NCBI GenBank assembly: GCA_903891335.1
Contig: CAITDX010000015.1
Location: forward strand, 1 to 15,855
DNA from: an uncultured bacterium
GTDB taxonomy: Bacteria > Patescibacteriota > Microgenomatia > UBA1400 > PJMF01
DNA length: 15,855 nucleotides
Direction of reading: 5' to 3'
Shown here: in pieces, positions 1 through 5,838 of the stretch
Position numbering within the stretch: position 1 is the first letter of the stretch
Layout: every line of letters starts with the position of its first letter
Notes under the pieces: model-generated
Told to the model about the DNA's origin: nothing
The model's input: only the letters and a program-made list of their open reading frames with translations
Databases searched by the model: none
Program-made: the position numbers and the translations under genes

Positions 1-48
1 CCCTCCAAATTTCTAAAAAACGAGGTGTTGATCTACCAATCTTTTTTT

Positions 49-76
49 AAAGAAAAGGTGACCGTTTTTGAACGGT
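49..76 (-). terminator. Possible terminator after tRNA-Ser
   Basis: On the minus strand, ACCGTT (76-71) and AACGGT (66-61) form a 6-bp stem with a four-base loop. A T-rich tract (TTTTCTTT, 56-49) follows after four bases. It lies 12 bases beyond the 3' end of the tRNA, where a processing or termination hairpin is expected. The T-tract is not directly attached to the stem, so this is a moderate call. Confidence 0.4.
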
Positions 77-88
77 GTCCAATCTCGG

Positions 89-171
89 CGGAGGTGACAG
101 GATTCGAACCCGTGAAGCCGTGAGGCTCACGCTTTCCAAGCGTGTGCAATTGACCACTATGCGACACCTCC
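89..171 (-). tRNA. tRNA-Ser (anticodon GGA)
   Basis: Read on the minus strand, GGAGGTG (171-165) pairs with CACCTCC (96-90) as the acceptor stem, with discriminator G at 89. The anticodon arm is CACGC-TTGGAAA-GCGTG, so the anticodon is GGA, reading UCC/UCU serine codons. A long variable arm (AGCC-TCAC-GGCT) marks a class II tRNA, as expected for serine. The T arm is ACGGG-TTCGAAT-CCTGT with one G-T wobble, and the D stem is 3 bp. The 3' CCA is not encoded (GCC follows), so it would be added by a CCA-adding enzyme. Confidence 0.96.
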
Positions 172-224
172 TTTTTGTTAGAACGGTGAAATTATAGCAG
201 AAAAATAGTAATTAAGGCGTGATT

Positions 225-938
225 TTAACGCGATTTTATTCCAAAGGCACGCCTCAGTAGTTGCATAAATCTTGTAGTAAATGGTTTGCGCTCATTTTTG
301 TCACGATACATGTGTTGATCGGCTCGGTTGGTTGTATCCTCAAGTGTTTGATCTAAATCTTTGTCAAAAAGTGCAATTCCAAAAGAAAAAGGATTGGGTT
401 TGTCTGGGTGTTGTTGGAGGTCAAGCATTTTTTGCGTCAGGTGTTCAAGAAAATTCTGATCATTTTTTTGGTTGTAACAAATAATGAGGAACTCATCTCC
501 ACCGGGACGAACCACTTCTTCTAGATGAGCAATTTCATCGTTACTTCGAAAATGTTCACTCAAGAAATGAGCGATGTTTTTCAGTACTTCATCTCCCTTA
601 GTGTGTCCATGCTCGTCATTAACTTCTTTAAAATTATCAAGGTCGATGGCAATCAATGCTAAACCGTGGTGTTGTTTTTCTCGATCAAGTTGCTTGCTGA
701 ATGCTTCAAGCCAACTGCGATTTTTAACTCTCGTGAGCGAGTCTGTTTGTTCTTTTGTGATTGCTTCGTGGAGTTGCCTTTTTGCAGCTTCTCCTTCGAT
801 TCTATTTTGTGTTTTGCGCTCGCTTGCTGCAAGCACGGCTGCTATGGGATTTGGACTTGTCGCATCTGGCTGTGAGTGGAGGGTTCGCCAGGAGGGATTT
901 AGTCTGCTTGCGTGTTCGTGTGTTTGCTTGGAAGTCAT
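225..938 (-). CDS. Soluble GGDEF-domain protein (putative diguanylate cyclase)
   Basis: A 237-residue protein with a GGDEF domain at about residues 62-215. Diagnostic motifs are DSLTRVKNR (66-74), the metal/substrate segment DLDNFKEVND followed by GHTKGD (99-116), an intact GGDEF active site (146-150) and ADQHMYRDK (206-214). Proteins with this intact motif normally make cyclic di-GMP from two GTP. The RxxD inhibitory site expected five residues before GGDEF is absent (AHLE at 137-140), so product feedback is unlikely. No membrane segment or recognised sensor domain is visible; the first 60 residues are polar and probably partly helical. It stands alone behind the RRM gene's terminator. No EAL, HD-GYP or PilZ protein is in the window, so the output is unknown. 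Family assignment is secure; enzymatic activity is inferred. Confidence 0.93.
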   Translation of the reverse strand: MTSKQTHEHASRLNPSWRTLHSQPDATSPNPIAAVLAASERKTQNRIEGEAAKRQLHEAITKEQTDSLTRVKNRSWLEAFSKQLDREKQHHGLALIAIDLDNFKEVNDEHGHTKGDEVLKNIAHFLSEHFRSNDEIAHLEEVVRPGGDEFLIICYNQKNDQNFLEHLTQKMLDLQQHPDKPNPFSFGIALFDKDLDQTLEDTTNRADQHMYRDKNERKPFTTRFMQLLRRAFGIKSR

Positions 939-951
939 GAGTAGTGGTGTA

Positions 952-957
952 ATTCTA
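952..957 (-). promoter_or_regulatory. -10 box for the GGDEF gene
   Basis: TAGAAT on the minus strand (957-952) lies 13 bases before the ATG at 938, just past the upstream terminator. A start 6-7 bases downstream leaves a leader of about 7 nt. No convincing -35 is seen. Confidence 0.4.
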
Positions 958-961
958 CAAC

Positions 962-986
962 AAAAAACGCCTGATTGCTCACGGCG
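962..986 (-). terminator. Intrinsic terminator of the RRM gene
   Basis: On the minus strand CGCC (986-983) pairs with GGCG (971-968). An inner TGA/TCA pairing closes a GCAA tetraloop, with one bulged G. The stem is followed directly by six T. It starts 24 bases beyond the RRM stop codon and separates that gene from the GGDEF gene. Confidence 0.8.
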
Positions 987-1009
987 CTTCTCAAATTTTG
1001 ATCTAAAGA

Positions 1010-1366
1010 TTAATATCTGCGATCTCTATTTTGTGGTCTACCACCACCAAAGGAACGATTGTTGTCTCTACGAGGGAAACGATCGTTTCTTGGCTCACGA
1101 GGTCGAGCGATATTAACAACCAACTCTCTCTCTTCGACTACATAACCGTGTCTGCCTTGAGCGGCAGCTGCGGCAGCAGCTTCGTCGGCAAATTCTACAA
1201 AAGCGAAACCCTTAGAACGGCCGGTCATTCTATCAGTGATTAAACTGACCTGGGTGATTTCGCCAAATTCGGAAAACAACTCACGAATACTCTCTTCGGT
1301 CATGCTCCAAGGCAAGTTACCGACGAAGAGTTTCTTCTTGTTTTCCATGCTGTCATGATCTGACAT
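1010..1366 (-). CDS. RRM-domain RNA-binding protein
   Basis: A single RNA recognition motif followed by a basic, Arg/Gly/Asn-rich tail; 118 residues from the ATG at 1366. The two hallmark motifs are present: RNP2 (KLFVGNLPW) and RNP1 (KGFAFVEF), both with aromatic RNA-stacking residues. The tail (DRFPRRDNNRSFGGGRPQNR) resembles RGG-type tails. Bacterial homologues bind single-stranded RNA and are often cold-induced, but the target here is unknown. The frame stays open to a TTG at 1396; I prefer the ATG at 1366, preceded by AGAAGA, although the ATG at 1348 (MENKKK) is also possible and fits the usual family N-terminus. It has its own promoter and terminator, so it is monocistronic. The family call is very secure; the exact start is not. 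Confidence 0.93.
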   Translation of the reverse strand: MSDHDSMENKKKLFVGNLPWSMTEESIRELFSEFGEITQVSLITDRMTGRSKGFAFVEFADEAAAAAAAQGRHGYVVEERELVVNIARPREPRNDRFPRRDNNRSFGGGRPQNRDRRY

Positions 1367-1382
1367 AAATGAAATCTTCTTT

Positions 1383-1427
1383 CTTGAGCTTTGCAACTCA
1401 AGACACTTAATACTAGACGCTATTATA
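1383..1427 (-). promoter_or_regulatory. Promoter and 5' UTR hairpin of the RRM gene
   Basis: A perfect -10 TATAAT (1427-1422, minus strand) predicts transcription from about 1415 and a leader of about 50 nt. The leader contains a 6-bp hairpin, CTTGAG (1402-1397) with CTCAAG (1388-1383), just before the AGAAGA ribosome-binding candidate. Such a hairpin could modulate translation, for example with temperature; that is speculation. Confidence 0.5.
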
Positions 1428-1454
1428 TCTTGAAGTAGGGTGAATAGATATAGG

Positions 1455-1694
1455 CTAAATCACTTGATAACCAGCGCCTTGAATCGCTCTTTTCAGCTCT
1501 TCTTGATTGGTTTTTGTGGGGTCAAAACTAACGCGAGTCTCGGATTTGGCAAAACTAGTGTTGGTTTCTAATACGCCTGGAATTTCCTCTAGTGCATTAT
1601 CGATTGACATAGCACAGCTGCTACAGTGTAAGCCAGAAAGCTTGAAAGTGATTTTTTCACCAGCAACTGATTTTTTTTTGAAGAGGTTGAACAT
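1455..1694 (-). CDS. Heavy-metal-associated (HMA) domain protein, CopZ-like
   Basis: A 79-residue single HMA domain with the metal-binding CxxC in LHCSSCAMS (Cys24, Cys27). The ferredoxin-like fold signature continues through SIDNALEEIPGV and ends in AGYQVI. Such proteins bind Cu(I) or another soft metal through the two cysteines and hand it to membrane transporters. The first eight residues (MFNLFKKK) are a short basic/hydrophobic stretch before the domain, not a typical signal peptide. It is the last gene of a three-gene operon, 20 bases after the TauE/cupredoxin gene. The context supports metal, most likely copper, trafficking; the metal itself cannot be read from sequence. Confidence 0.9.
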   Translation of the reverse strand: MFNLFKKKSVAGEKITFKLSGLHCSSCAMSIDNALEEIPGVLETNTSFAKSETRVSFDPTKTNQEELKRAIQGAGYQVI

Positions 1695-1714
1695 GTTGTG
1701 CTTTCTTTTTGTAA

Positions 1715-2794
1715 TTAAATAACTTCCATCACGCCGGTGTACATGCCCATTGAGCAGGTAAAGGTAAATGTGCCTTTTTCTTTGGGAGTGAAGGTGTAGG
1801 TCTGACTCGAATTGGCTTTGACGACAGTACTGATGTCAAACTCGGGAAAGACAAAAGCTTGGGCACAGGAATAGACCTTGCCGCTGGCAAGGGTTAGTTC
1901 GACAGGAATATCTTTTTTGACAGTGAATCGCTGAGGATAGTAGCCATTATTACGAATATCAATGGTCACTTTTTGCAGGTTACCAACCTGCTTGACTGCT
2001 TGATTTTCTCTTGTTTTCCCAGAGAAACGCTCATCAGAGAAGAACCAGCTCACTTTGTCGGTAATTTTGCCAATAGTAATAGGTGAATCAAGGACGACGA
2101 GAACGCCGTTGATACTGTAAATAGCTAAGGCAATCAAGAGTGCAGCAGCAGTTTTGTTGAATGTCACTTGCCAAGCTTCAGTAAGTTTGGCAGTAGCAAT
2201 TCCAAGGGCAGCAAAAATTGGTGTCGTCCCAAGAACAAAAGTGGCCATAATTAGAGCCCCCTGAATAGGATTGCCACTACTTACAGCCAGGACTTCCATG
2301 CTTTGAGTGACACCACAGGGAATGAAAATACTAAGCAAGCCTAGAAGAGCTGGGGCAAATAAAGCCTGGCTTTTGCTTTGATTTTTAATGAGCTTGCGAA
2401 AGAAAGCGGGCGGAGTGAAGGCGAGACGACGAAAAAAGGGATGCACATCAAGAAAATTCATGGCAGTGGCGAGCATGAAAAGAGCGGTAAAAACTTGCAA
2501 AGTCAGTTGGGTAGTTAAGTTGAGAGTGAGGGCCGAGCCAAGCAGGCCTAAGAAAAAGCCAAGGAGGGTGTGTGAAACGAGCTTAGCTCCTAAGAACATC
2601 CCCACAGGCAGCCAGTCTAATTGGTCAATTTGGCGCAAAGAATCAATTTTTTTATCATTTTTTGTTAATTTTTTTTGATCGAGCTCCTGTTTTTTTTGAT
2701 TAGCAATAATACTGGCGAGTAAGCCACCTTGTACCGCAGCACAAGAAACTCCGCCCGTAGTCAGACCGGTGAGAAAGATTGCCCAGAGATTCAT
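1715..2794 (-). CDS. TauE/SafE-like membrane protein with C-terminal cupredoxin domain
   Basis: A 359-residue fusion. Residues 1-235 form a polytopic membrane domain with the family signatures TTGGVSCAAVQGGLLAS (12-28) and FIPCGVTQSMEVLA (157-170); a charged, Lys-rich loop lies at about 34-60. Residues 273-359 form a cupredoxin-type beta-sandwich with candidate ligands Cys310 (YSCAQAF), Cys347, Met349 and Met351 (CSMGM). The Cys160 motif in a membrane helix and the outer cupredoxin suggest copper or thiol handling across the membrane. Despite the family name there is no evidence for sulfite export. The start overlaps the stop of the ArsR-YHS gene by four bases (ATGA), indicating translational coupling, and the HMA gene follows. 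The topology is inferred. Confidence 0.85.
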   Translation of the reverse strand: MNLWAIFLTGLTTGGVSCAAVQGGLLASIIANQKKQELDQKKLTKNDKKIDSLRQIDQLDWLPVGMFLGAKLVSHTLLGFFLGLLGSALTLNLTTQLTLQVFTALFMLATAMNFLDVHPFFRRLAFTPPAFFRKLIKNQSKSQALFAPALLGLLSIFIPCGVTQSMEVLAVSSGNPIQGALIMATFVLGTTPIFAALGIATAKLTEAWQVTFNKTAAALLIALAIYSINGVLVVLDSPITIGKITDKVSWFFSDERFSGKTRENQAVKQVGNLQKVTIDIRNNGYYPQRFTVKKDIPVELTLASGKVYSCAQAFVFPEFDISTVVKANSSQTYTFTPKEKGTFTFTCSMGMYTGVMEVI

Positions 2795-3282
2795 ACGTTA
2801 TTCCTTAAATAGTGTTCTGGGTTGGCTTGAAATTTTTTCAAACAGCCAGAAGCGCAAAAATAATAATCGTGATTGTGATAGTGATGATGGAAATGACTGG
2901 TTTTGCTAGAAACTCGCATCTGGCAAACTGGGTCATGAGTGATGGGGAGTAGTGTATCGGCTGCACGATCGATTAATTGCAGTTCTTCCTTAGCAACCCC
3001 TTGCTTGATGAGAAAATCGCGGATCAGTGTGCAGGCGGTAAAAATAGCTGGGTCGGTAAGCTTATAGCAAACTGTTTTGCCAAATTTACGACTAGTGACA
3101 ATTTTGGCTTCTCGCAGGATGGTGAGGTGCTGACTGACGTTGGCCTGCGGTAGATCCAGCATCGAGTACATATCACCAACACACAATTCCTGATCTTTGA
3201 GTAAATAGATAATTTCTAGGCGACGAGGATGAGCCAAGGCCTTCAAAGTGTCGGCAAAAAGAGTAAAGGTCTGACTATACAT
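2791..3282 (-). CDS. ArsR-family metal-responsive repressor with C-terminal YHS domain
   Basis: 163 residues. Residues 5-95 are an ArsR/SmtB winged helix: LAHPRRLEIIYLL, then the recognition region LPQANVSQHLTILREA (44-59) and a wing around FGKTVCYKL. Cys34 sits in ELCVGD, where ArsR proteins often carry a metal-ligand cysteine. Residues 117-158 are a YHS/TRASH-like metal-binding module: DPVCQM, a His-rich stretch (HFHHHYHNHD) and YYFCASGC, giving Cys120, Cys143 and Cys147. The protein should repress its own operon until it binds metal. The YHS tail may widen sensing or deliver metal; that role is inference. It is the first gene of the operon, and its start codon lies inside the operator palindrome, consistent with autorepression of a leaderless transcript. 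Confidence 0.9.
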   Translation of the reverse strand: MYSQTFTLFADTLKALAHPRRLEIIYLLKDQELCVGDMYSMLDLPQANVSQHLTILREAKIVTSRKFGKTVCYKLTDPAIFTACTLIRDFLIKQGVAKEELQLIDRAADTLLPITHDPVCQMRVSSKTSHFHHHYHNHDYYFCASGCLKKFQANPEHYLRNNV

Positions 3283-3318
3283 ATTCGAATTTTAGAATAT
3301 GTTTGAAGGACTTGTCAA
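3280..3318 (-). promoter_or_regulatory. Promoter and ArsR-type operator of the metal operon
   Basis: On the minus strand a perfect -35 TTGACA (3318-3313), an 18-base spacer and -10 TAAAAT (3294-3289) predict transcription from about 3282, the first base of the arsR ATG. A palindrome CATATTC-N8-GAATATG (3280-3286 and 3295-3301) brackets the -10 box and includes the start codon. The position suits a repressor blocking RNA polymerase. The message would have no leader. Confidence 0.7.
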
Positions 3319-3332
3319 TCATGTGTTACAAT
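3303..3332 (+). promoter_or_regulatory. Probable metK promoter, extended -10
   Basis: TTGAAG (3303-3308), an 18-base spacer and an extended -10 TGT-TACAAT (3324-3332) face metK. The -35 region overlaps the divergent metal-operon promoter. The predicted start, about 3338-3340, would clip the first three or so bases of the leader's P1 helix, so either the start is slightly earlier or P1 is shorter than drawn. Confidence 0.5.
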
Positions 3333-3334
3333 GC

Positions 3335-3492
3335 AGCTAAATCAAGAGTGATGACCAGAGAACTAGCTCGTTACGAGTCATCCAACAACCGACCCGCTCG
3401 CCACTAACATAATCCAAGGCAGCATGGCACGGTGCTCCATCTAGCTCTTATAAAAAGAGAACGATTCGTTCTTTCTAGACAGAAAGGAAAAC
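3335..3492 (+). promoter_or_regulatory. Structured metK leader; candidate SAM-I-clan-like riboswitch
   Basis: The leader folds on paper into a four-way junction. P1 is 3335-3342 with 3439-3446 (7 of 8 pairs). AAGAG (3344-3348) follows, as in SAM-I J1/2. P2a is GATGAC/GTCATC (3350-3355, 3377-3382), and P2b is GAG/CTC (3358-3360, 3367-3369), with a bulge and GA opposite CA between them, kink-turn-like. CAACAACC (3383-3390) stands where SAM-I has GGCAACC. P3 is weak (CGA/TCG). CTAA...AATCC (3404-3415) resembles J3/4, and CTA there can pair with TAG in loop 2. P4 is 3418-3424 with 3433-3438, one bulge. Downstream, 3469-3476 pairs with 3481-3488 and hides the AAAGGA ribosome-binding site; an alternative hairpin (AGAAC/GTTCT) excludes that. 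Several core SAM-I bases (for example the GGTG before J3/4) are missing, so the ligand is uncertain. Confidence 0.5.
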
Positions 3493-4611
3493 ATGTCTTA
3501 TCAATTTACTTCTGAATCAGTAGCCGCTGGGCACCCGGATAAAATTTGCGATCAGATTTCCGATAGTATTCTTGATGCTTGTTTGCAGGCTGACCCCTTA
3601 TCGAGAGTCGCAGTGGAAACGCTCGTTACCACTAATCAAGTGGTTTTGGCTGGCGAGGTGACTTGTGGCGCGCAAATCGACTATGAAGGAATTGCTCACG
3701 CTACCATTGCTCGTCTTGGATATACCAATCCAGAGTGGGGTTTTTCCGATCAGGCGCAGGTGGCAGTACACATCCATCAACAATCGCCCGATATTGCAGT
3801 AGGAGTTGATGATGGTGGAGCGGGCGACCAAGGTTTGATGTTTGGTTATGCTTGTGATGAAACTCCAGAATTGATGCCGATGCCAATTATGCTGGCTCAT
3901 CAATTGGTGAGAGGTATGGATCAGGCTCGTGAAGATAAGCGCATGTCTTTTTTGCGACCCGACGGTAAAGCTCAGGTGGTAGTGAATTATGATGATCAAG
4001 GCAAACCAATGGGCGTGGCGACGGTGATTTTGGCAGTGCCCTATGATGTCTCGCAAGTTAGCAAGTCGGATTTAGAAGATGCGCTTTGGCAGCAGGTGGT
4101 CGAGCCGGCCTACGCACGCTATTTTCCAGAGAAGCCAGCGCTCGATCGCCAAGATACTAATTTCATCGTCAATGGTACGGGAGTTTGGGAAATTGGCGGT
4201 CCAGCTGCTGATACCGGCGTGACGGGGCGCAAAATCATTGTCGACACCTATGGCGGTATGGCTCGTCACGGCGGCGGATGTTTCTCTGGTAAAGATCCCA
4301 GCAAGGTCGATCGCAGTTCTGCCTATGCTTGTCGTTTTTTGGCCAAAAATATTGTTGCCAAAGGCTTGGCTCGTCGCGCTGAGGTGCGAGTGGCGTACGT
4401 GATTGGTCAAGCACAGCCAGTTTCTTTTGAGGTGGAAACCTTTGGTACAGCAACCGTCTCAGCAGCAGAAATCCGCTCGCTTGTACTTGGTTTATTGGAC
4501 ATGTCGGTTTCTGGCATCATCGAGGGTTTAGATTTACGTCGACCGATCTACGCTCAGACTGCAGCCTATGGACATTTTGGACGCGTGGAGTTTGCTTGGG
4601 AAAAAATCTAG
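3493..4611 (+). CDS. metK: S-adenosylmethionine synthetase (methionine adenosyltransferase)
   Basis: A 372-residue MetK, close to the usual bacterial length of about 380-400. It makes S-adenosylmethionine from methionine and ATP, releasing phosphate and pyrophosphate, in the cytosol. Motifs include SESVAAGHPDKICDQ (8-22) with the phosphate-contacting His of GHPDK, the signature GAGDQGLMFGYA (109-120), and the P-loop-like GGGCFSGKDPSKVDRSSAY (260-278) with its Lys, Asp and Arg active-site residues. Cys263 replaces the more common Ala in GGAFSGKD. The start is the ATG at 3493, four bases after the AAGGA at 3484-3488. It is single-gene, behind a structured leader, and converges with the toxin-antitoxin operon five bases beyond its stop. 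Identification is secure. Confidence 0.98.
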   Translation: MSYQFTSESVAAGHPDKICDQISDSILDACLQADPLSRVAVETLVTTNQVVLAGEVTCGAQIDYEGIAHATIARLGYTNPEWGFSDQAQVAVHIHQQSPDIAVGVDDGGAGDQGLMFGYACDETPELMPMPIMLAHQLVRGMDQAREDKRMSFLRPDGKAQVVVNYDDQGKPMGVATVILAVPYDVSQVSKSDLEDALWQQVVEPAYARYFPEKPALDRQDTNFIVNGTGVWEIGGPAADTGVTGRKIIVDTYGGMARHGGGCFSGKDPSKVDRSSAYACRFLAKNIVAKGLARRAEVRVAYVIGQAQPVSFEVETFGTATVSAAEIRSLVLGLLDMSVSGIIEGLDLRRPIYAQTAAYGHFGRVEFAWEKI

Positions 4612-4615
4612 TTGG

Positions 4616-4900
4616 CTATTTAAACTCAAGAAAAACTTTTTTGTTGGTGGCCTCAGCAATATGATAAAGCGTTTCTATGGTTACATTTTGTCTGCCACTT
4701 TCAATTCTGGCGATGAACTCTCTTTTTTTACCAATTTGTCTCGCCAGGTCATTTTGAGCCAAGTCAAGTTCTTTGCGAAGATTTTTAATCATGATGGCAA
4801 TCTGAATAAAGCGCGACCTCTGAGCAACTTGTTTTTGTTGCTTGAGTGGTAATTGACTAATCGCATCTTGAAGCTTGATAAGTTTGTGTTTATTTTTCAT
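4616..4900 (-). CDS. XRE-family HTH antitoxin (HigA-like)
   Basis: A 94-residue protein. Residues about 1-30 are helical (KLIKLQDAISQLPLKQQKQ). A helix-turn-helix of the XRE/HTH_3 type covers about 38-85: LRKELDLAQNDLARQIG, then KKREFIARIESGRQNVTIETL, with the typical xxIExGRxNxTxxTL ending. It should bind DNA and neutralise the toxin encoded just upstream. Its ATG lies 11 bases inside the 3' end of the toxin gene, so the two are translationally coupled in the toxin-first order typical of HigBA. The likely operator is the palindrome upstream of the toxin. The family call is strong; the antitoxin role comes from context. Confidence 0.87.
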   Translation of the reverse strand: MKNKHKLIKLQDAISQLPLKQQKQVAQRSRFIQIAIMIKNLRKELDLAQNDLARQIGKKREFIARIESGRQNVTIETLYHIAEATNKKVFLEFK

Positions 4901-5205
4901 AATTTTTTAACCTTGTTGTTGCAAGCTTAATATCTTTTAAAGGTGTCTTTTGAGTTTTTTTGTTAAAAATGTGCAAAATAATAACATCATTTAGGTTCTG
5001 ATAGGCATAAAAAGCTCGATAGATATTTTTAACTTTAATTCTGATTTCAAATAATTTGTGATTAATTTTTTTTTGCATTAGGTAGGTCGAGTTGACCAGT
5101 TTGCTCTAATACTTGGAATAAGGCATAAAATTCTGTTTGGATTGGTTGGGACAGTTTATCTAGGGTTTTCTTTGCATGTTCATCTAAATAAACATTCTTT
5201 TTCAT
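4890..5205 (-). pseudogene. RelE/HigB-like (Gp49-type) toxin, frame interrupted at an A9 run
   Basis: Starting at the ATG at 5205, one frame encodes 47 residues (MKKNVYLDEHAKK...LDLPNAKKN) and stops at 5062. The next frame, open from 5078, encodes the rest: KLFEIRIKVKNIYRAFYAY, VIILHIFNKKTQKTP and IKLATTRLKNYEK, the C-terminal hallmarks of Gp49/HigB-like mRNA interferases. Removing one A from the run of nine A (minus strand, 5074-5066) joins them into a 104-residue protein of normal family length (NAKK-INHKLFEIR). The family's toxins cleave mRNA at the ribosome. The gene is either a real inactivating mutation, a homopolymer sequencing or assembly error, or expressed by slippage on the A run. 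The downstream segment alone (62 residues) lacks the N-terminal helices. Confidence 0.8.
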
Positions 5206-5213
5206 TGGCTGAC

Positions 5214-5242
5214 ATTGTAACTTATAAGTTACAATAAGTCAA
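5214..5242 (-). promoter_or_regulatory. Toxin-antitoxin promoter with palindromic operator
   Basis: On the minus strand TTGACT (5242-5237), 17 bases, TACAAT (5219-5214) forms a near-consensus promoter. A 22-bp perfect palindrome (half-site ATTGTAACTTA, 5214-5235) fills most of the spacer and the -10 box, an ideal site for autorepression by the HTH antitoxin. The predicted start at about 5207 leaves only 2 nt before the toxin ATG. Confidence 0.75.
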
Positions 5243-5264
5243 GATGGTGGGCGGTTACCATAAT

Positions 5265-5294
5265 CAAAAACCTCGCCCGATTAAGAGCGAGGTT
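5265..5294 (-). terminator. Intrinsic terminator downstream of hsp20
   Basis: AACCTCGC (minus 5294-5287) and GCGAGGTT (5276-5269) form a perfect 8-bp stem with a 10-base loop. The final two T of the stem and the next three bases make a run of five T (5270-5266). It is orientated to end the hsp20 transcript about 65 bases beyond its stop codon and protects the toxin-antitoxin promoter from read-through. Confidence 0.8.
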
Positions 5295-5317
5295 AATTGA
5301 TTCATCAGCGGTTTTTT

Positions 5318-5353
5318 ATCCAACCACCTCTCGATCACGAGTGATAGTTGGAT
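5318..5353. repeat. Inverted repeat just after the hsp20 stop
   Basis: ATCCAAC (5318-5324) and GTTGGAT (5347-5353) form the outer stem. CTCG-ATCA-CGAG (5330-5341) forms an inner stem, separated by symmetric 5-base internal loops. It has no T-run on the minus strand, so it looks like a 3' UTR stabilising hairpin in front of the terminator, not a second terminator. Confidence 0.45.
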
Positions 5354-5359
5354 GATGCG

Positions 5360-5770
5360 CTAAGCCTGTACCTTGAGTTTTTTTGGTTGGGCTTGTTCGG
5401 ATTTCTTGAATTCGACGCGCAAGACGCCATCTTTACTGGTCACGGCTGGTTCTTGACCAAGGTCAATTTCTCCAGGTACTGCGATTTTGTAAGAGTAGGA
5501 AAAACTGGAGCGAGAATAGTATTTGCGATCCTCACTTTTTTCCTCCATTTTTTTCTTGGCTTGGATCCAGAGCGTGCCTTTTTCAAAGGTAATGTCGATG
5601 TCGTCTTTATCAACTCCAGCGACGTTAGCCTCGATGACCACTGCCTTTTTGGTCTCGTAGACATTGAGATTGCTGGTGGCACTGCCGGTGCCAGCAAATA
5701 AGTCCTCATCCCAAATATCTGGCCAGCGGCTCAGCATTGCTTGTAAGGGACTATAGCGAATGATTGACAT
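5360..5770 (-). CDS. Small heat-shock protein (Hsp20/alpha-crystallin family)
   Basis: A 136-residue ATP-independent holdase. The N-terminal arm (1-33) is short and aromatic (RWPDIWDEDLF). The alpha-crystallin domain spans about 34-125: NLNVYETKKAVVIEANVAGV, KDDIDITFEKGTLWIQAKK, then YSRSSFSYSYKIAVPGEID and the closing DGVLRVEFKK (114-123), matching the family's conserved DGVL segment. The C-terminal LKV (132-134) fits the I/L-x-I/V motif used for oligomer assembly. AAGGA (5783-5778 area) lies about 8 bases before the ATG. It is monocistronic, with its own heat-shock-type operators and terminator. Identification is secure. Confidence 0.96.
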   Translation of the reverse strand: MSIIRYSPLQAMLSRWPDIWDEDLFAGTGSATSNLNVYETKKAVVIEANVAGVDKDDIDITFEKGTLWIQAKKKMEEKSEDRKYYSRSSFSYSYKIAVPGEIDLGQEPAVTSKDGVLRVEFKKSEQAQPKKLKVQA

Positions 5771-5807
5771 AGGTTTTTCCTTTCTTTGTATAATTAGTAC
5801 TCATGAC

Positions 5808-5834
5808 TTGGCAGTCACTGCCATTGACTGCTAA
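5808..5834. promoter_or_regulatory. Second CIRCE-like element at the hsp20 start site
   Basis: TTGGCAGTC (5808-5816), 9 bases, GACTGCTAA (5826-5834). The 9-9-9 architecture matches CIRCE (TTAGCACTC-N9-GAGTGCTAA). The arms differ from consensus at one or two positions each and match each other at 8 of 9. It covers the predicted transcription start (about 5832), the position where HrcA binding blocks initiation. Confidence 0.65.
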
Positions 5835-5838
5835 GGAT

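Noticed and set aside
1367..1396. Longer RRM protein starting at TTG 1396
   Set aside because: The extra codons lie within the 5' UTR hairpin and give no family similarity; an ATG start fits better.
3335..3446. Canonical SAM-I riboswitch
   Set aside because: The helical layout fits but conserved binding-site bases are altered and P3 is only three pairs, so I report a diverged candidate instead of a standard SAM-I.
3598..4453. Several long frames antisense to metK
   Set aside because: They are shadows of a highly conserved gene and have no features of their own.
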